A DNA stretch of 64,000 bases. It comes from an uncultured Aquimarina sp. (GTDB lineage: Bacteria > Bacteroidota > Bacteroidia > Flavobacteriales > Flavobacteriaceae). Both the position numbers and the translations under genes were made by a program. The notes beneath the pieces are model-generated. The model was given only the letters and a program-made list of their open reading frames with translations, searched no databases and was not told where the DNA came from. The DNA lies in the NCBI GenBank assembly GCA_947500845.1, contig CANMTP010000002.1, positions 372,001-436,000 on the forward strand, read 5' to 3'. This document shows positions 37,444-46,667 of the stretch, one piece after another; positions within the stretch are counted from its first letter, which is position 1, and the number at the start of each line of letters is the position of its first letter.

Positions 37444-38855
37444 TGAGTATAGATAATTTTGAAATACCAGTCCGCCTGAAGCAACTAATTACTTCTAACC
37501 AAGCCTTTCATTATAGGATAGTTCCTTTTAATGAAGAGGGAAACCAAATACTTTTTAAAACAGACTCCCAAAATATAGATAGTTTAAAAAAGGAACTATC
37601 CATAATATTGAATCAAAATATCGTTTTAGTTCCCGATAGTGAAGAAAATGTGCAATCGTATCTTACTCTTAATTATCGAAAGGCGGTCACAACTCATGAA
37701 AAGCTTCATTATGAGGATAACTTTCTACAAAAACTGATCTCTGCTGCAAAAGATTTTGGTAGTAGTGATATTCATATGGAACCGTATGAAAAGCATTGTC
37801 GGGTTAGGTTTAGATTAGATGGTAAACTAAAAGAGATGTATACTATAACACTTAAAGAGTTTCCTCAACTTATTAATCAAATTAAAATACAATCCGGACT
37901 AGATATCTCTCAAAAAAGATTGGCACAGGATGGTCGTATTACATTTAAAAATGGAGCAGAAGAGTTTGATATCAGGGTCTCTACGATGCCTACATTGTAT
38001 GGCGAAAAAATTGTTCTTAGACTTTTAAACAGAGATACACAACAGGTACAACTTGACGACTTAGGATTTACCCAAAAAGAGCTCGAACTCTATCGGGAGG
38101 CTATCAAAAAACCGCAAGGGATCATACTCATATCTGGTCCAACAGGTTCTGGTAAAACCACAACATTATATGCCACTCTCAAAGAATTGAATAAAGAGGT
38201 TTTCAACATATTAACCATTGAGGATCCTATAGAATATACCTTAGAGGGTGTAAATCAGGTTCAGTTACGTGAAGACATTGATTTTGATTTTCCGGCAGCA
38301 CTTCGGGCATTTTTACGTCAGGATCCGGATGTAATCATGGTTGGTGAGATTCGAGATGAAAAAACCGCCAATATAGCTATCAAAGCGGCCTTAACAGGAC
38401 ATTTAGTATTGTCAACTATTCATACCAATTCTGCCTGGGCGACGATCTCAAGACTTATCGACATGAATGTCCCTTCTTTTTTATTAGCCAGTACATTAAC
38501 GATGAGTATTGCACAACGATTAGTAAGAAAATTATGTTCGCATTGCAAAAAAGAAAAGACTTCAGAAACTAGAGATTTTCCATTAGGATTTGATATTCCC
38601 GAAACCATCAAAAAACATTATGTAGCAGTAGGGTGTAATCATTGTTATCAAACTGGATATCTTGGACGAAAAGCAATTTACGAGATATTACCAATCACAA
38701 AAGAATTAGAAACAACCATACGGCACAACGAATTAGAAATTGATGACTATATCTCAACTCAGCATATTAAAACTTTAAAAAACAATGCTATACGCTTGGT
38801 GATCGAAGGGCATACCTCTGTTGAAGAAGTATATCCATTGTTAGCAAACAATTAA
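37443..38855 (+). CDS. gspE: GspE/PilB-type assembly ATPase
   Basis: 470-residue cytoplasmic motor. A short N1-like domain (about 1-85) is followed by DIHMEPYEKHCRVRFRLDG, Walker A GPTGSGKTTTLYA (about 230-242), an Asp box, Walker B VIMVGEIRDEKTA (about 297-309), and a His box GHLVLSTIHTNSA. A four-cysteine zinc site follows (CSHCKKEK and VGCNHCYQTGYLGRKAIYE). This is the extension ATPase; there is no PilT-like retraction ATPase in the window, which favours a secretion pseudopilus over a retractable pilus. Confidence 0.95.
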   Translation: MSIDNFEIPVRLKQLITSNQAFHYRIVPFNEEGNQILFKTDSQNIDSLKKELSIILNQNIVLVPDSEENVQSYLTLNYRKAVTTHEKLHYEDNFLQKLISAAKDFGSSDIHMEPYEKHCRVRFRLDGKLKEMYTITLKEFPQLINQIKIQSGLDISQKRLAQDGRITFKNGAEEFDIRVSTMPTLYGEKIVLRLLNRDTQQVQLDDLGFTQKELELYREAIKKPQGIILISGPTGSGKTTTLYATLKELNKEVFNILTIEDPIEYTLEGVNQVQLREDIDFDFPAALRAFLRQDPDVIMVGEIRDEKTANIAIKAALTGHLVLSTIHTNSAWATISRLIDMNVPSFLLASTLTMSIAQRLVRKLCSHCKKEKTSETRDFPLGFDIPETIKKHYVAVGCNHCYQTGYLGRKAIYEILPITKELETTIRHNELEIDDYISTQHIKTLKNNAIRLVIEGHTSVEEVYPLLANN

Positions 38856-38889
38856 TGTTCATTACCCCAAGGAAATTAGAATAATCACT

Positions 38890-41076
38890 ATGAAAAAAAA
38901 TATACTACTTATTTACTTTATTCTAGGTTTTGGAATAGCATCCTTTGCCCAAGAAGATGTCCAGGATAAAGATAATACCAGGATAAATACTATCGAAAAC
39001 AAACTACAATTACTTAGTGTAGATATCCCTGGATTATCGGAAAAAGTAAATATAAATATCTCGAACACCAGCCTTCTAAATTTTTTGAGAGCGATTTCGC
39101 AGGTGCACAAAATAAATATAAATATTGCAAGCGAACTTAACTCGATTAATATAGTTAATGGTTTTAACAAGGTAAGTGTACAGGATTTGCTTATATTTCT
39201 AGCCAAAGAATATGAGTTAGATATTGATTTTACTGGTAACATTTTATCAATAAGAAAATATACTCCTCCCGATATAATTCCTGTTGAAAAGGAAATTGTA
39301 GTTTCGTATGATATTACATCAGAAACATTAACAACCGATTTTACCAATGATCCTTTACCAAAGGTTTTCAGAAAAATAACAGAGCTTTCTGGGAAAAACC
39401 TTCTATACGCTCCAGAATTAAATAATAAAACGCTTACACTTTTTATAACTAACGTTCCTATAGATCTTGCCTTACGAAAATTGGCAGAGGCCAATAATCT
39501 AGATTTCAATAAAACCAGAGATGGTTTTTACGAATTCGAGTCTATACCCGGAGGCAGTAACCCAGATGATGCAGGAAGACCACGAAGAAGTCGCAATAAT
39601 TTTTATTATAAAGTAGTAGATTCTATAAAAAAAGTAATTACTGTAGATCTTAAAAACACACCTATTTCAGACGTTGTTTATAATATTACAGAAGATCTTA
39701 ATCTGGATGTATTCACGGCTTCCCCCCTGGAAAATGCTGGAACGGTTACCGTAAAAGCAGAAGCAATACGTTTTGACGATTTGCTCATTAAGATATTTGA
39801 GAGCAACGCCGATAGAAATCCTAACAATCAAAATAATCAAGAAAATAATAATTCACAAAATTTTCAAAATAATACGCTCCCTTCCTCAGATAATTTCACT
39901 TTTAAAAAAGAAGGAGATGTTTATTATTTTGGGACAGAAAACCAACTGTCGCTCAAAAAAATTGATTTAATACAGATGATGCACCGCTCCATTGCTATGT
40001 TAGGAGATGCGAATCCTTCAACTTCTTATGGTAATAGTTTCGGGAACAATAACTTTGTTACTGGGGGTACTAGTTTTTTTGGGAATACCGCAAATACAGG
40101 ATTAAATCAGCCCAATATTAACAATAGAAACCGTAATAATTCTGGTAACAGATTCTCTGGGAATGAATCTCCCCAAAGCTCTGAAGCCGGATCTATTTCG
40201 GATATATTTCCAGCAAGTATTAGCGAGGGTCTGGATATCAAAATTGATACCGAACTAAACAGTTTTATAGTTAGTGGATCAGGTACTCGGGTCGAGAAAT
40301 TCAAGAAATTCGTAAAGTATATCGATAAACCTGTACCGCTTATACTTATAGAAGTTATGATTCTTGAAGTAAACCGAAGTGCAACTATAGAAACCGGAGT
40401 AGAATTTGGGCTTGGAGAAGAACCTGCAAATGATCAGGGAGTGGCTTTCCCCAATGCTAATATCACCCTAGGAGCACAAACTATAAATAGAATTATTGGT
40501 GGCTTTGATGGTTTTGGATCTTTAAATCTAGGGAATGTAGTTCCTAACTTTTACATGGACATTAAGGCAATGGAAACCAACGGAAATGTAAAGATTCTAT
40601 CCACTCCAAAGTTAAGTACTTTAAATGGCCATAAAGCATATTTATCCAGTGGGCAAACCACATATTATACGGTAACCAGTCAGAATATTATTGGATCACA
40701 AAATCCTCAAACTACAGAAATTGTAAACTATCTACCTATAGACGCCGAATTGGCATTAGAATTTAAACCTTTTGTTTCAGGAGATGGACAAATTACTCTG
40801 GATATTCAGGTAATTCAATCCAATTTTAGTGGTGAGCGCATTGCAGAAGATGCACCGCCAGACATTAATAGTCGTAGGTTTTCTTCTATCATGCGTATGC
40901 AGGCAAACGATGTTGCTATTTTAGGTGGAATTGAACAAAAAGTTAAAAATGACTCAGGCTCTGGTGTCCCATTATTATCCCGAATTCCGATCATAAAATG
41001 GCTATTTAGCAAAAGGGTTAGAGAGGATTCAAAAAGACGGTTAAATGTTATTATCAAACCTACAGTTTTTTACTAA
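38890..41076 (+). CDS. gspD: Secretin (GspD/PilQ-like outer-membrane channel)
   Basis: 728 residues. Signal peptide (LIYFILGFGIASFAQ), then N0/STN-type domains (about 50-100 and 125-200), another ring domain (about 240-300), Asn-rich low-complexity stretches (about 305-330 and 375-425), and the secretin core from LILIEVMILEVNRSATIETG to the C-terminal SGVPLLSRIPIIKWLFSKR and VIIKPTVFY. It would form the outer-membrane pore of the machine. The Asn-rich inserts are unusual. It ends at the next gene's start with an overlap of one base. Confidence 0.93.
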   Translation: MKKNILLIYFILGFGIASFAQEDVQDKDNTRINTIENKLQLLSVDIPGLSEKVNINISNTSLLNFLRAISQVHKININIASELNSINIVNGFNKVSVQDLLIFLAKEYELDIDFTGNILSIRKYTPPDIIPVEKEIVVSYDITSETLTTDFTNDPLPKVFRKITELSGKNLLYAPELNNKTLTLFITNVPIDLALRKLAEANNLDFNKTRDGFYEFESIPGGSNPDDAGRPRRSRNNFYYKVVDSIKKVITVDLKNTPISDVVYNITEDLNLDVFTASPLENAGTVTVKAEAIRFDDLLIKIFESNADRNPNNQNNQENNNSQNFQNNTLPSSDNFTFKKEGDVYYFGTENQLSLKKIDLIQMMHRSIAMLGDANPSTSYGNSFGNNNFVTGGTSFFGNTANTGLNQPNINNRNRNNSGNRFSGNESPQSSEAGSISDIFPASISEGLDIKIDTELNSFIVSGSGTRVEKFKKFVKYIDKPVPLILIEVMILEVNRSATIETGVEFGLGEEPANDQGVAFPNANITLGAQTINRIIGGFDGFGSLNLGNVVPNFYMDIKAMETNGNVKILSTPKLSTLNGHKAYLSSGQTTYYTVTSQNIIGSQNPQTTEIVNYLPIDAELALEFKPFVSGDGQITLDIQVIQSNFSGERIAEDAPPDINSRRFSSIMRMQANDVAILGGIEQKVKNDSGSGVPLLSRIPIIKWLFSKRVREDSKRRLNVIIKPTVFY

Positions 41077-42290
41077 TGCTCAATAAACTGGCATCATATA
41101 ATCCCAAAGGGAAAACTTTTCTAGCGTTAGAACATTATTCTGAACACGATAATTCGCTATCTATTTTAGGGTTAGAAATCCTATTAAAAAAAGAGGAGCT
41201 TGATATTACCAGAAAATTTAAAGCGGATAGTTTTCAGGAACTAGCTGGACATATAAAAAATGTCCAAAAAATCAAGCTGGTAATTACAGACGACAACGTT
41301 CTTACCAAAGAAGTAAGCAATACAGGGAAAGATATCGAAATCCTATCTGAGGCATATCCTAATCTAAATCTAGATGATTTTTATTATCAAATACTAAATA
41401 CGAGTAGAAAGTCATTTGTAACAGTTTGTAGAAAACGATATGTAGATGCTATTATTCAAAATTACCGACAAGAGAAAATCATAATTACTGAAATTTCTTT
41501 GGGAAATCTGAAGATGGCTGCGTTAGTACCTTACATCCAAAAAGAAGATATTTTAAGTCATACTTCTACAATTCAATTCCAGGATAAAGAGGTGTTTTCT
41601 ATCCTTGCAAGAATAAATCATGACGTGCAAGACTATATTATAGAGGGTTTTGCAATTTCTAGTATCTACACACTTCCTCTAGCTATTGTGTTGGATTCAT
41701 TTTCTGATCAAACACGGGTTTTTGGTAATATTGATGGGAAAAACCAACAATTACAAAATGAATACAAAGAATCTCTCTTCTTCAAAAAAGCTTTGCAATA
41801 TGGTGTAGGATTTTTGCTAATGACATTACTTATCAATTTCTTTGTTTTTAATGCCCAGTACCAAAAATGGCAAAACCTACAGGAGGAAATTCAGGTATAT
41901 ACCACGCAAAATGAAAGTATAAAAAAACAACAATCTATTGTAAATACAAAAGAAGCTATAGTACATAGTATCCTTACCACCGGATTCTCTAAAAGCTCAT
42001 TCTATATTGATCAAATTATACGACCACAACCTACGACAGTTTTATTAAATTCATTCACATATCAACCCGAGACCAAAACGATTCGAAGTGATAAGCCAAT
42101 TTGGATTAAAAATAATGTAATATCGATAAACGGAAACTCAGTTGATAAGGCAGGCTTTACTATTTGGCTAAACACTATCGAAGATTTGGATTTTGTAGAC
42201 ACCGTAACTATCATCCACTACGGGATGGATAAAAAGAACACCTCCAGTTTTGAAATAACAATCAATCTAGCTCATGACACAACGAAATAA
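41076..42290 (+). CDS. GspL-like inner-membrane platform protein (PilM-PilN type fusion)
   Basis: 404 residues: a cytoplasmic N-terminal domain of about 230 residues with a weak actin-like/PilM-like pattern, one membrane helix (about 246-265, ALQYGVGFLLMTLLINFFVF), a coiled coil, and a PilN-like periplasmic domain (GNSVDKAGFTIWLNTIEDL). This is the layout of GspL. It would link the ATPase to the periplasmic parts. Identification rests on layout and position more than on motifs. It overlaps the next gene by 17 bases. Confidence 0.72.
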   Translation: MLNKLASYNPKGKTFLALEHYSEHDNSLSILGLEILLKKEELDITRKFKADSFQELAGHIKNVQKIKLVITDDNVLTKEVSNTGKDIEILSEAYPNLNLDDFYYQILNTSRKSFVTVCRKRYVDAIIQNYRQEKIIITEISLGNLKMAALVPYIQKEDILSHTSTIQFQDKEVFSILARINHDVQDYIIEGFAISSIYTLPLAIVLDSFSDQTRVFGNIDGKNQQLQNEYKESLFFKKALQYGVGFLLMTLLINFFVFNAQYQKWQNLQEEIQVYTTQNESIKKQQSIVNTKEAIVHSILTTGFSKSSFYIDQIIRPQPTTVLLNSFTYQPETKTIRSDKPIWIKNNVISINGNSVDKAGFTIWLNTIEDLDFVDTVTIIHYGMDKKNTSSFEITINLAHDTTK

Positions 42291-42792
42291 AAACATATTG
42301 CTAGTAGTAGGACTGTTATTAATGTTCTTCATTGCTTACCGCTTTGGGTATTCTAAAACTTTTAGTCTTCGTAGTGAAGTAACAAAACTCGAAACTCAAA
42401 AACTGGCATATCAATCTGCTCCTGCACAATTAGCTGCTTTAACCAATAAAGAAAAACAACTTGATGAGATTCTTCAAAAAAATAATGTCGAAGGAAGTTC
42501 TTTGCAAAACAACATCCTTACAACCTTAAATACCCTCTCCAATCTATCTGAATTTAAAATAATAGCTTTTGAAGAACCTCATATTTTTACCGATGAAGCT
42601 AGCCAAAAAACTGCCACGACCTATAATTTCACCATTCAAGGAAATTACAAATCGCTTATAAACGTAGTATATGCGCTAGAGCAAAAGTATAGTTTTGGGA
42701 ATTTAATTCACGTAGATTTTGAAAAGAAGAAAAATTTCAGAACCAGAAAAAGCTATTTGCAATGTAGGGTTTTATTGCAGCGGCTAAACTAG
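42274..42792 (+). CDS. GspM/PilO-like platform protein
   Basis: 172 residues, with an N-terminal membrane helix (ILLVVGLLLMFFIAYRFGY), a coiled coil (LRSEVTKLETQKLAYQ), and a ferredoxin-like periplasmic domain containing YNFTIQGNYKSLINVVYALE, the PilO pattern. It is expected to pair with the GspL-like protein, as PilN pairs with PilO. It overlaps that gene by 17 bases. Confidence 0.75.
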   Translation: MTQRNKNILLVVGLLLMFFIAYRFGYSKTFSLRSEVTKLETQKLAYQSAPAQLAALTNKEKQLDEILQKNNVEGSSLQNNILTTLNTLSNLSEFKIIAFEEPHIFTDEASQKTATTYNFTIQGNYKSLINVVYALEQKYSFGNLIHVDFEKKKNFRTRKSYLQCRVLLQRLN

Positions 42793-42826
42793 AAATATAA
42801 ATTATATACAAAAAACATAACTAATA

Positions 42827-43561
42827 ATGAATTATAAAAAATATATCATACTGCTTCTAATACCTATCTCTCTTATAAGTTGCCATAGCATCAAGGTAAA
42901 TCATGCTACCATGCATACGGCCTCTACTATGCCGATGGCGCTTGGGGTTATTGGAATGCAACATAACAAAATGATGCGTTCAGATTTTAAAGAAACTGCA
43001 ATCCCAACGTATAAAGAGGCGATTCGTGTGGGAGTCAACACTACGACATTTAATTTGAATACGTATAAGGCATATACGCAACATTCAAAAAATAACAAGC
43101 AAGGGGTTACTTATGTAGATTCTCTCAAGACAAAACCTTCTTTTCTGCAATTAGAGATCACAGATAGAGTTACATTGCTTTCAGAGTTAAAAAAAGAAGA
43201 GAATCAGGCTACTTTGGTATATCTCAAAAATCAAGAAAATACAGGTATGGTAACTGGCGTATCTATAGCACTTCCAGAATCCTTGATAATTGAGATAAGC
43301 AATGCCGAAGCTGTATTTTTGATTAACGAAAAATACAAACAATATCAATTATCCTTGGTACGTGATGGGAAATTATATAAAACTATAGATTTCTCGTCAG
43401 CAACTGTGTTTGGATATCGACTATCGCATTTTTGTTGGGGAATTAGTGGCAAAAGAAAGGTGGTGCTATCAGATATTATAGATGAAAAGGCATCTTGCCC
43501 AAATAACACCTACAAAAATGCCGAAAAGGCAAAAGAAAAAATGGATTATTTTAAATTATAA
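42827..43561 (+). CDS. Lipoprotein of the secretion cluster, unknown family
   Basis: 244 residues with a lipobox (LLLIPISLISCHS, Cys about 19). The mature protein is beta-rich with Met-rich text near its start (MPMALGVIGMQHNKMMRSD) and no family I recognise. Position 34 bases after the PilO-like gene and before the GspC-like gene suggests a structural or pilotin-like role for the secretin. This is inference. Confidence 0.65.
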   Translation: MNYKKYIILLLIPISLISCHSIKVNHATMHTASTMPMALGVIGMQHNKMMRSDFKETAIPTYKEAIRVGVNTTTFNLNTYKAYTQHSKNNKQGVTYVDSLKTKPSFLQLEITDRVTLLSELKKEENQATLVYLKNQENTGMVTGVSIALPESLIIEISNAEAVFLINEKYKQYQLSLVRDGKLYKTIDFSSATVFGYRLSHFCWGISGKRKVVLSDIIDEKASCPNNTYKNAEKAKEKMDYFKL

Positions 43562-43586
43562 GTTTACATCAATAACATTAATAAGC

Positions 43587-43675
43587 TGTTGTCACATCAA
43601 GCGTAGTCGAAATGTATGCAGACAACCTCTAGATTCAGTTTATGCTGAGTCGAGTTGAAGTACTCGAGATGACAG
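43587..43675. repeat. Intergenic inverted repeat (TGTCA..TGACA family)
   Basis: TGTCACATCAAGCGTAGTCG (43590-43609) faces CGAGTTGAAGTACTCGAGATGACA, which ends at 43674; the two are imperfect inverted copies. A second pair, TTGTC (43589) and GACAA (43621), encloses the first half. It is the only long gap inside the secretion cluster and may act as a hairpin between two blocks of genes. Similar TGACA-ended hairpins are common between flavobacterial genes. Confidence 0.5.
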
Positions 43676-43693
43676 AAAATAATATAAATTGGT

Positions 43694-44623
43694 ATGAAAA
43701 AGTATACACTATTTAGTTTAGTAATCTTTATAGCTCTTTGTAGTTGTGAAGAAGCCTTCATAGAAGAAGATCTTTCTGATGACATGACGGCTATCATTGC
43801 ACCAAAAGACGGATCACAAATTCAAGACACCTCTATAAATTTCAGCTGGGAAGCGGTTGATCAGGCTACTTCGTACCGTGTTCAAATTGCAAGACCGAAT
43901 TTTGAAAATGCTGCTCAAATTGTAGAAGATACCACGGTTACTTCGACAAATTTTAGAACGAATCTTACAAAAAACACCTACGAATGGCGGGTGCGTGCCC
44001 AAAACTCGGGATCAGAAACAGCTTATGTAATGGCTGGATTTAGTGTAACTGAGCCTACTGGTTTTGCTTCAAGGGAAGTACTACTCACCTCCCCGGTAAA
44101 CGAATTGGCCACTAATGAGCCAGAAATAGAACTACAATGGCAGGCAGTCCCTGATGCAAATACCTACAGAATACAATTATTAAATTCCAGTAACGAAGTG
44201 ATGCAAGAAGAAACGACTATTGACACCATGATCACACTCACCTTTCCTGAAGGAGTTACCCGTTGGCAAGTAAGAGCCGAGAACGCTACCCAAAATACGT
44301 TGTATACGACCAGGTCTGTAACGGTAGATACCACATCACCTAATACTCCTGTAGCTACTACTCCGGCTAATAATGCTATACTTACTGAAACTGCAGTAAG
44401 TTTTGCATGGACAAGAGAAACTGTAGAGGGCACTACAGAAATTGACAGTATATACATTTTTGAAGACGAAGCCTTGACTCAGTTAGTAACTAAAAATCAG
44501 GTAACTTCTCCTTCTGAGATTACTCTAGAAGCGAGTACAACCTATTACTGGTTTTTAAAAGCTTTTGATCAGGCTAAAAATGAAAGTGATGCAAGTGCAA
44601 CGCAAAATTTCCAAATAAACTAG
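43694..44623 (+). CDS. Lipoprotein with three fibronectin/Ig-like domains
   Basis: 309 residues: lipobox (VIFIALCSCEEAF), then three repeats of about 90 residues with the core pattern P.dGs...ds.i.FsWeav..Ats..YrVQIA (INFSWEAVDQATSYRVQIAR, IELQWQAVPDANTYRIQLLN, VSFAWTRETVEGTTEIDSIY). The strands suggest fibronectin type III folds. It may present a binding surface outside the cell, either as a cargo or as an accessory of the machine. It is 7 bases before the GspC-like gene, so it is part of the operon. Confidence 0.78.
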   Translation: MKKYTLFSLVIFIALCSCEEAFIEEDLSDDMTAIIAPKDGSQIQDTSINFSWEAVDQATSYRVQIARPNFENAAQIVEDTTVTSTNFRTNLTKNTYEWRVRAQNSGSETAYVMAGFSVTEPTGFASREVLLTSPVNELATNEPEIELQWQAVPDANTYRIQLLNSSNEVMQEETTIDTMITLTFPEGVTRWQVRAENATQNTLYTTRSVTVDTTSPNTPVATTPANNAILTETAVSFAWTRETVEGTTEIDSIYIFEDEALTQLVTKNQVTSPSEITLEASTTYYWFLKAFDQAKNESDASATQNFQIN

Positions 44624-44629
44624 GAATAT

Positions 44630-45097
44630 ATGCTAAAAGGTAAAAAAGGATTATACATATTACTACCTCTGGTTGTTTTTATCTGGGCAGCTATTATCTA
44701 TCAGGTAACTGATGCGTTTTCAGATAACGATCCGGTGATCACCCGTACTACTACTATGAAATTTTCAAAGATAGAGGGTAAAGAACGAGATCAATTTACC
44801 ATAAGTGATGTAGAAAGAGATCCTTTTTTAGGCACGCTATACAAACCCAAAAAAGAACCTGTTAAAAAAGTAGCTCCTAAAATCAAAAAACCACCTATCC
44901 CCTGGCCATCTATACGTTATAAGGGTTTGGTAACTGGTGAAAAAGGTACCGCTATATTTCTAATTGAAATTAATGGAGTGGACCAGCTCATGAAACATAA
45001 TGATGTCCTTTCTGAAGTAAAACTTATAAAAGGAACCTCATTATGGGTGCAATTACGGTACAAAGGCAAAACCAAGCGATTTAAGATCTTAAATTGA
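44630..45097 (+). CDS. GspC/PilP-like protein
   Basis: 155 residues: N-terminal membrane helix (LYILLPLVVFIWAAIIYQV), a linker with VERDPFLGTL (the RDPF motif of PilP and GspC), a Pro/Lys-rich segment (PKKEPVKKVAPKIKKPPIPW), and a small beta domain (RYKGLVTGEKGTAIFLIEIN) like the homology region of GspC/PilP that binds the secretin. It would connect the inner platform to the secretin. It overlaps the next gene by 4 bases. Confidence 0.78.
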   Translation: MLKGKKGLYILLPLVVFIWAAIIYQVTDAFSDNDPVITRTTTMKFSKIEGKERDQFTISDVERDPFLGTLYKPKKEPVKKVAPKIKKPPIPWPSIRYKGLVTGEKGTAIFLIEINGVDQLMKHNDVLSEVKLIKGTSLWVQLRYKGKTKRFKILN

Positions 45098-46365
45098 AAG
45101 TGTTTCACAAAATAAAAGCACAGGCCATGCAATTTGCATTGTTAATCTCGGTACTTATCGCCTTGCTATTAAGTGCTTTTTTACTACTGACTCATGTGCA
45201 GTCATTTTTTAGGATTAAGTCTGGTGAACTAATTGAAGCCACAGAAACGGCAACCCTTCAAATCCTGAAATCTCTTGGAGAAAACAATATCTCTCAAGAC
45301 ACACTGGTGGTAAAGGAAAGTGATCAAACAAAAAAAATGATTGCTAATTATCATGGGGTGTGGACCAAAGTGTTTTCAGAAATTACCATTCGTAACCAAA
45401 AAATAACAAAAACTGCTTTTATAGGATCTGCTCTTCAAGAAAAATCTCCCAATCTGTATTTGGCCAATACAAATTCCCCCTTGGTTGTAGTAGGAAATAC
45501 GCGATTAGAAGGTAACAGCTATTTACCGAAACAAGGAGTAAAAGCCGGAAATATTTCAGGACATTATTATCAAGGTTCTGGTCTATACTACGGTAATGTT
45601 TTCCAAAGTAAGGAAACATTGCCAAAGCTTGATGATCATTGGATTTCTTATATAACATCTCTTACCGAAGGGATACTTATACGTGAAAAAAATAGTATTG
45701 CTCTAGCTGGTGATCTAAAAAACTCATTCAATAAACCCTACAAAACTGTCTATAGCCCTTCATCAATTGTCTTAGGTGATGAGAAAATAGCAGGAAATAT
45801 CATCATTCAATCAGATACAAAAATAGTAGTGCATCCTACTACTTTGTTAGAAAATACACTGCTTGTTGCCCCTCATATTATCATAAATGACGGTGTGAAA
45901 GGAAATATACAGATCATTGCTTCAAAAAAAATAGAAATTGGTAAAAACTGTCACTTATCATATCCTTCATCAGTAACGCTTTTTGATCAAACCAAAACCC
46001 CTAAAATGTCAAATAGTTCATCTCTTCAGAATCGAGAAATAAATTTTGTAATAGGTAAAAATACCTTGATAGAAGGGTCTGTGATATATCTGCCAATACA
46101 AACCAAAAAACAGGATCGCATTAAAACAAACCTCAAAATCGAACCTGGAACCGAAATAATCGGTGAAATTTATTGCCAGGGTAATATAGAGTTTGAAGGA
46201 ACAATAAGAGGCTCCTTATACACCAAACAATGTATCGCTAATCAATCGGGATCGATATATTTAAATCATATTTACAATGGTAAGGTTTTAATCAACCCTA
46301 TACCCGATTATGCTGGATTGCCATTTGTCAACTCTAAAAATAAGATTGCGAAATGGCTTTATTAA
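45094..46365 (+). CDS. GspK-position protein: pilin-like N-terminus with beta-helix-like body
   Basis: 423 residues from a TTG start that overlaps the previous stop. The N-terminus (KVFHKIKAQAMQFALLISVL and a long hydrophobic run) resembles large minor pseudopilins such as GspK or PilX, which often lack Glu at +5. The C-terminal half has repeated short strands with Gly/Asn turns (DEKIAGNIIIQSDTKIVV, KGNIQIIASKKIEIGKNC, GTEIIGEIYCQGNIEFEG), like a bactofilin or left-handed beta-helix. It may cap the pseudopilus tip. That fold is not known for GspK, so the body may be a new module. Confidence 0.65.
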   Translation: MKVFHKIKAQAMQFALLISVLIALLLSAFLLLTHVQSFFRIKSGELIEATETATLQILKSLGENNISQDTLVVKESDQTKKMIANYHGVWTKVFSEITIRNQKITKTAFIGSALQEKSPNLYLANTNSPLVVVGNTRLEGNSYLPKQGVKAGNISGHYYQGSGLYYGNVFQSKETLPKLDDHWISYITSLTEGILIREKNSIALAGDLKNSFNKPYKTVYSPSSIVLGDEKIAGNIIIQSDTKIVVHPTTLLENTLLVAPHIIINDGVKGNIQIIASKKIEIGKNCHLSYPSSVTLFDQTKTPKMSNSSSLQNREINFVIGKNTLIEGSVIYLPIQTKKQDRIKTNLKIEPGTEIIGEIYCQGNIEFEGTIRGSLYTKQCIANQSGSIYLNHIYNGKVLINPIPDYAGLPFVNSKNKIAKWLY

Positions 46366-46667
46366 AAAAAATACGTGCCGCTACCTTGATTGAAACCTTA
46401 ACGGCTTCGATATTGATCATTATCGTTTTTATGATTGCCAGTCTAAGTTTCAATAATATCTTCAATAACCATGTTAAGCGAGACCATGGCACTATTCAAA
46501 ACCGTATAAAAGAGTTAGAATATCTGATACACCATCAAAAAATAAAAATACCGTATACCGAAGATTTTTCGGGATGGGATATTCAGGTCATATCTCAAAA
46601 AAATGCGGCTTTAATTACATATAATAAAGAAGGAAAAGGACTAACCAAAGTAGTATACACCAAATGA
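46353..46667 (+). CDS. Minor pseudopilin
   Basis: 104 residues. The leader ends KIRA, followed by ATLIETLTASILIIIVFMIA, a pilin helix with Glu at +5 and Ala before the cut. The globular part is short (about 60 residues). It overlaps the previous gene by 13 bases and the next by 4. It is likely GspI- or GspH-like. Confidence 0.8.
   Translation: MALLKKIRAATLIETLTASILIIIVFMIASLSFNNIFNNHVKRDHGTIQNRIKELEYLIHHQKIKIPYTEDFSGWDIQVISQKNAALITYNKEGKGLTKVVYTK

Noticed and set aside
39773-40304. Short frames inside the secretin gene
   Set aside because: Lys/Ile-rich products of the Asn-rich AT-heavy segment read in another frame; not genes.
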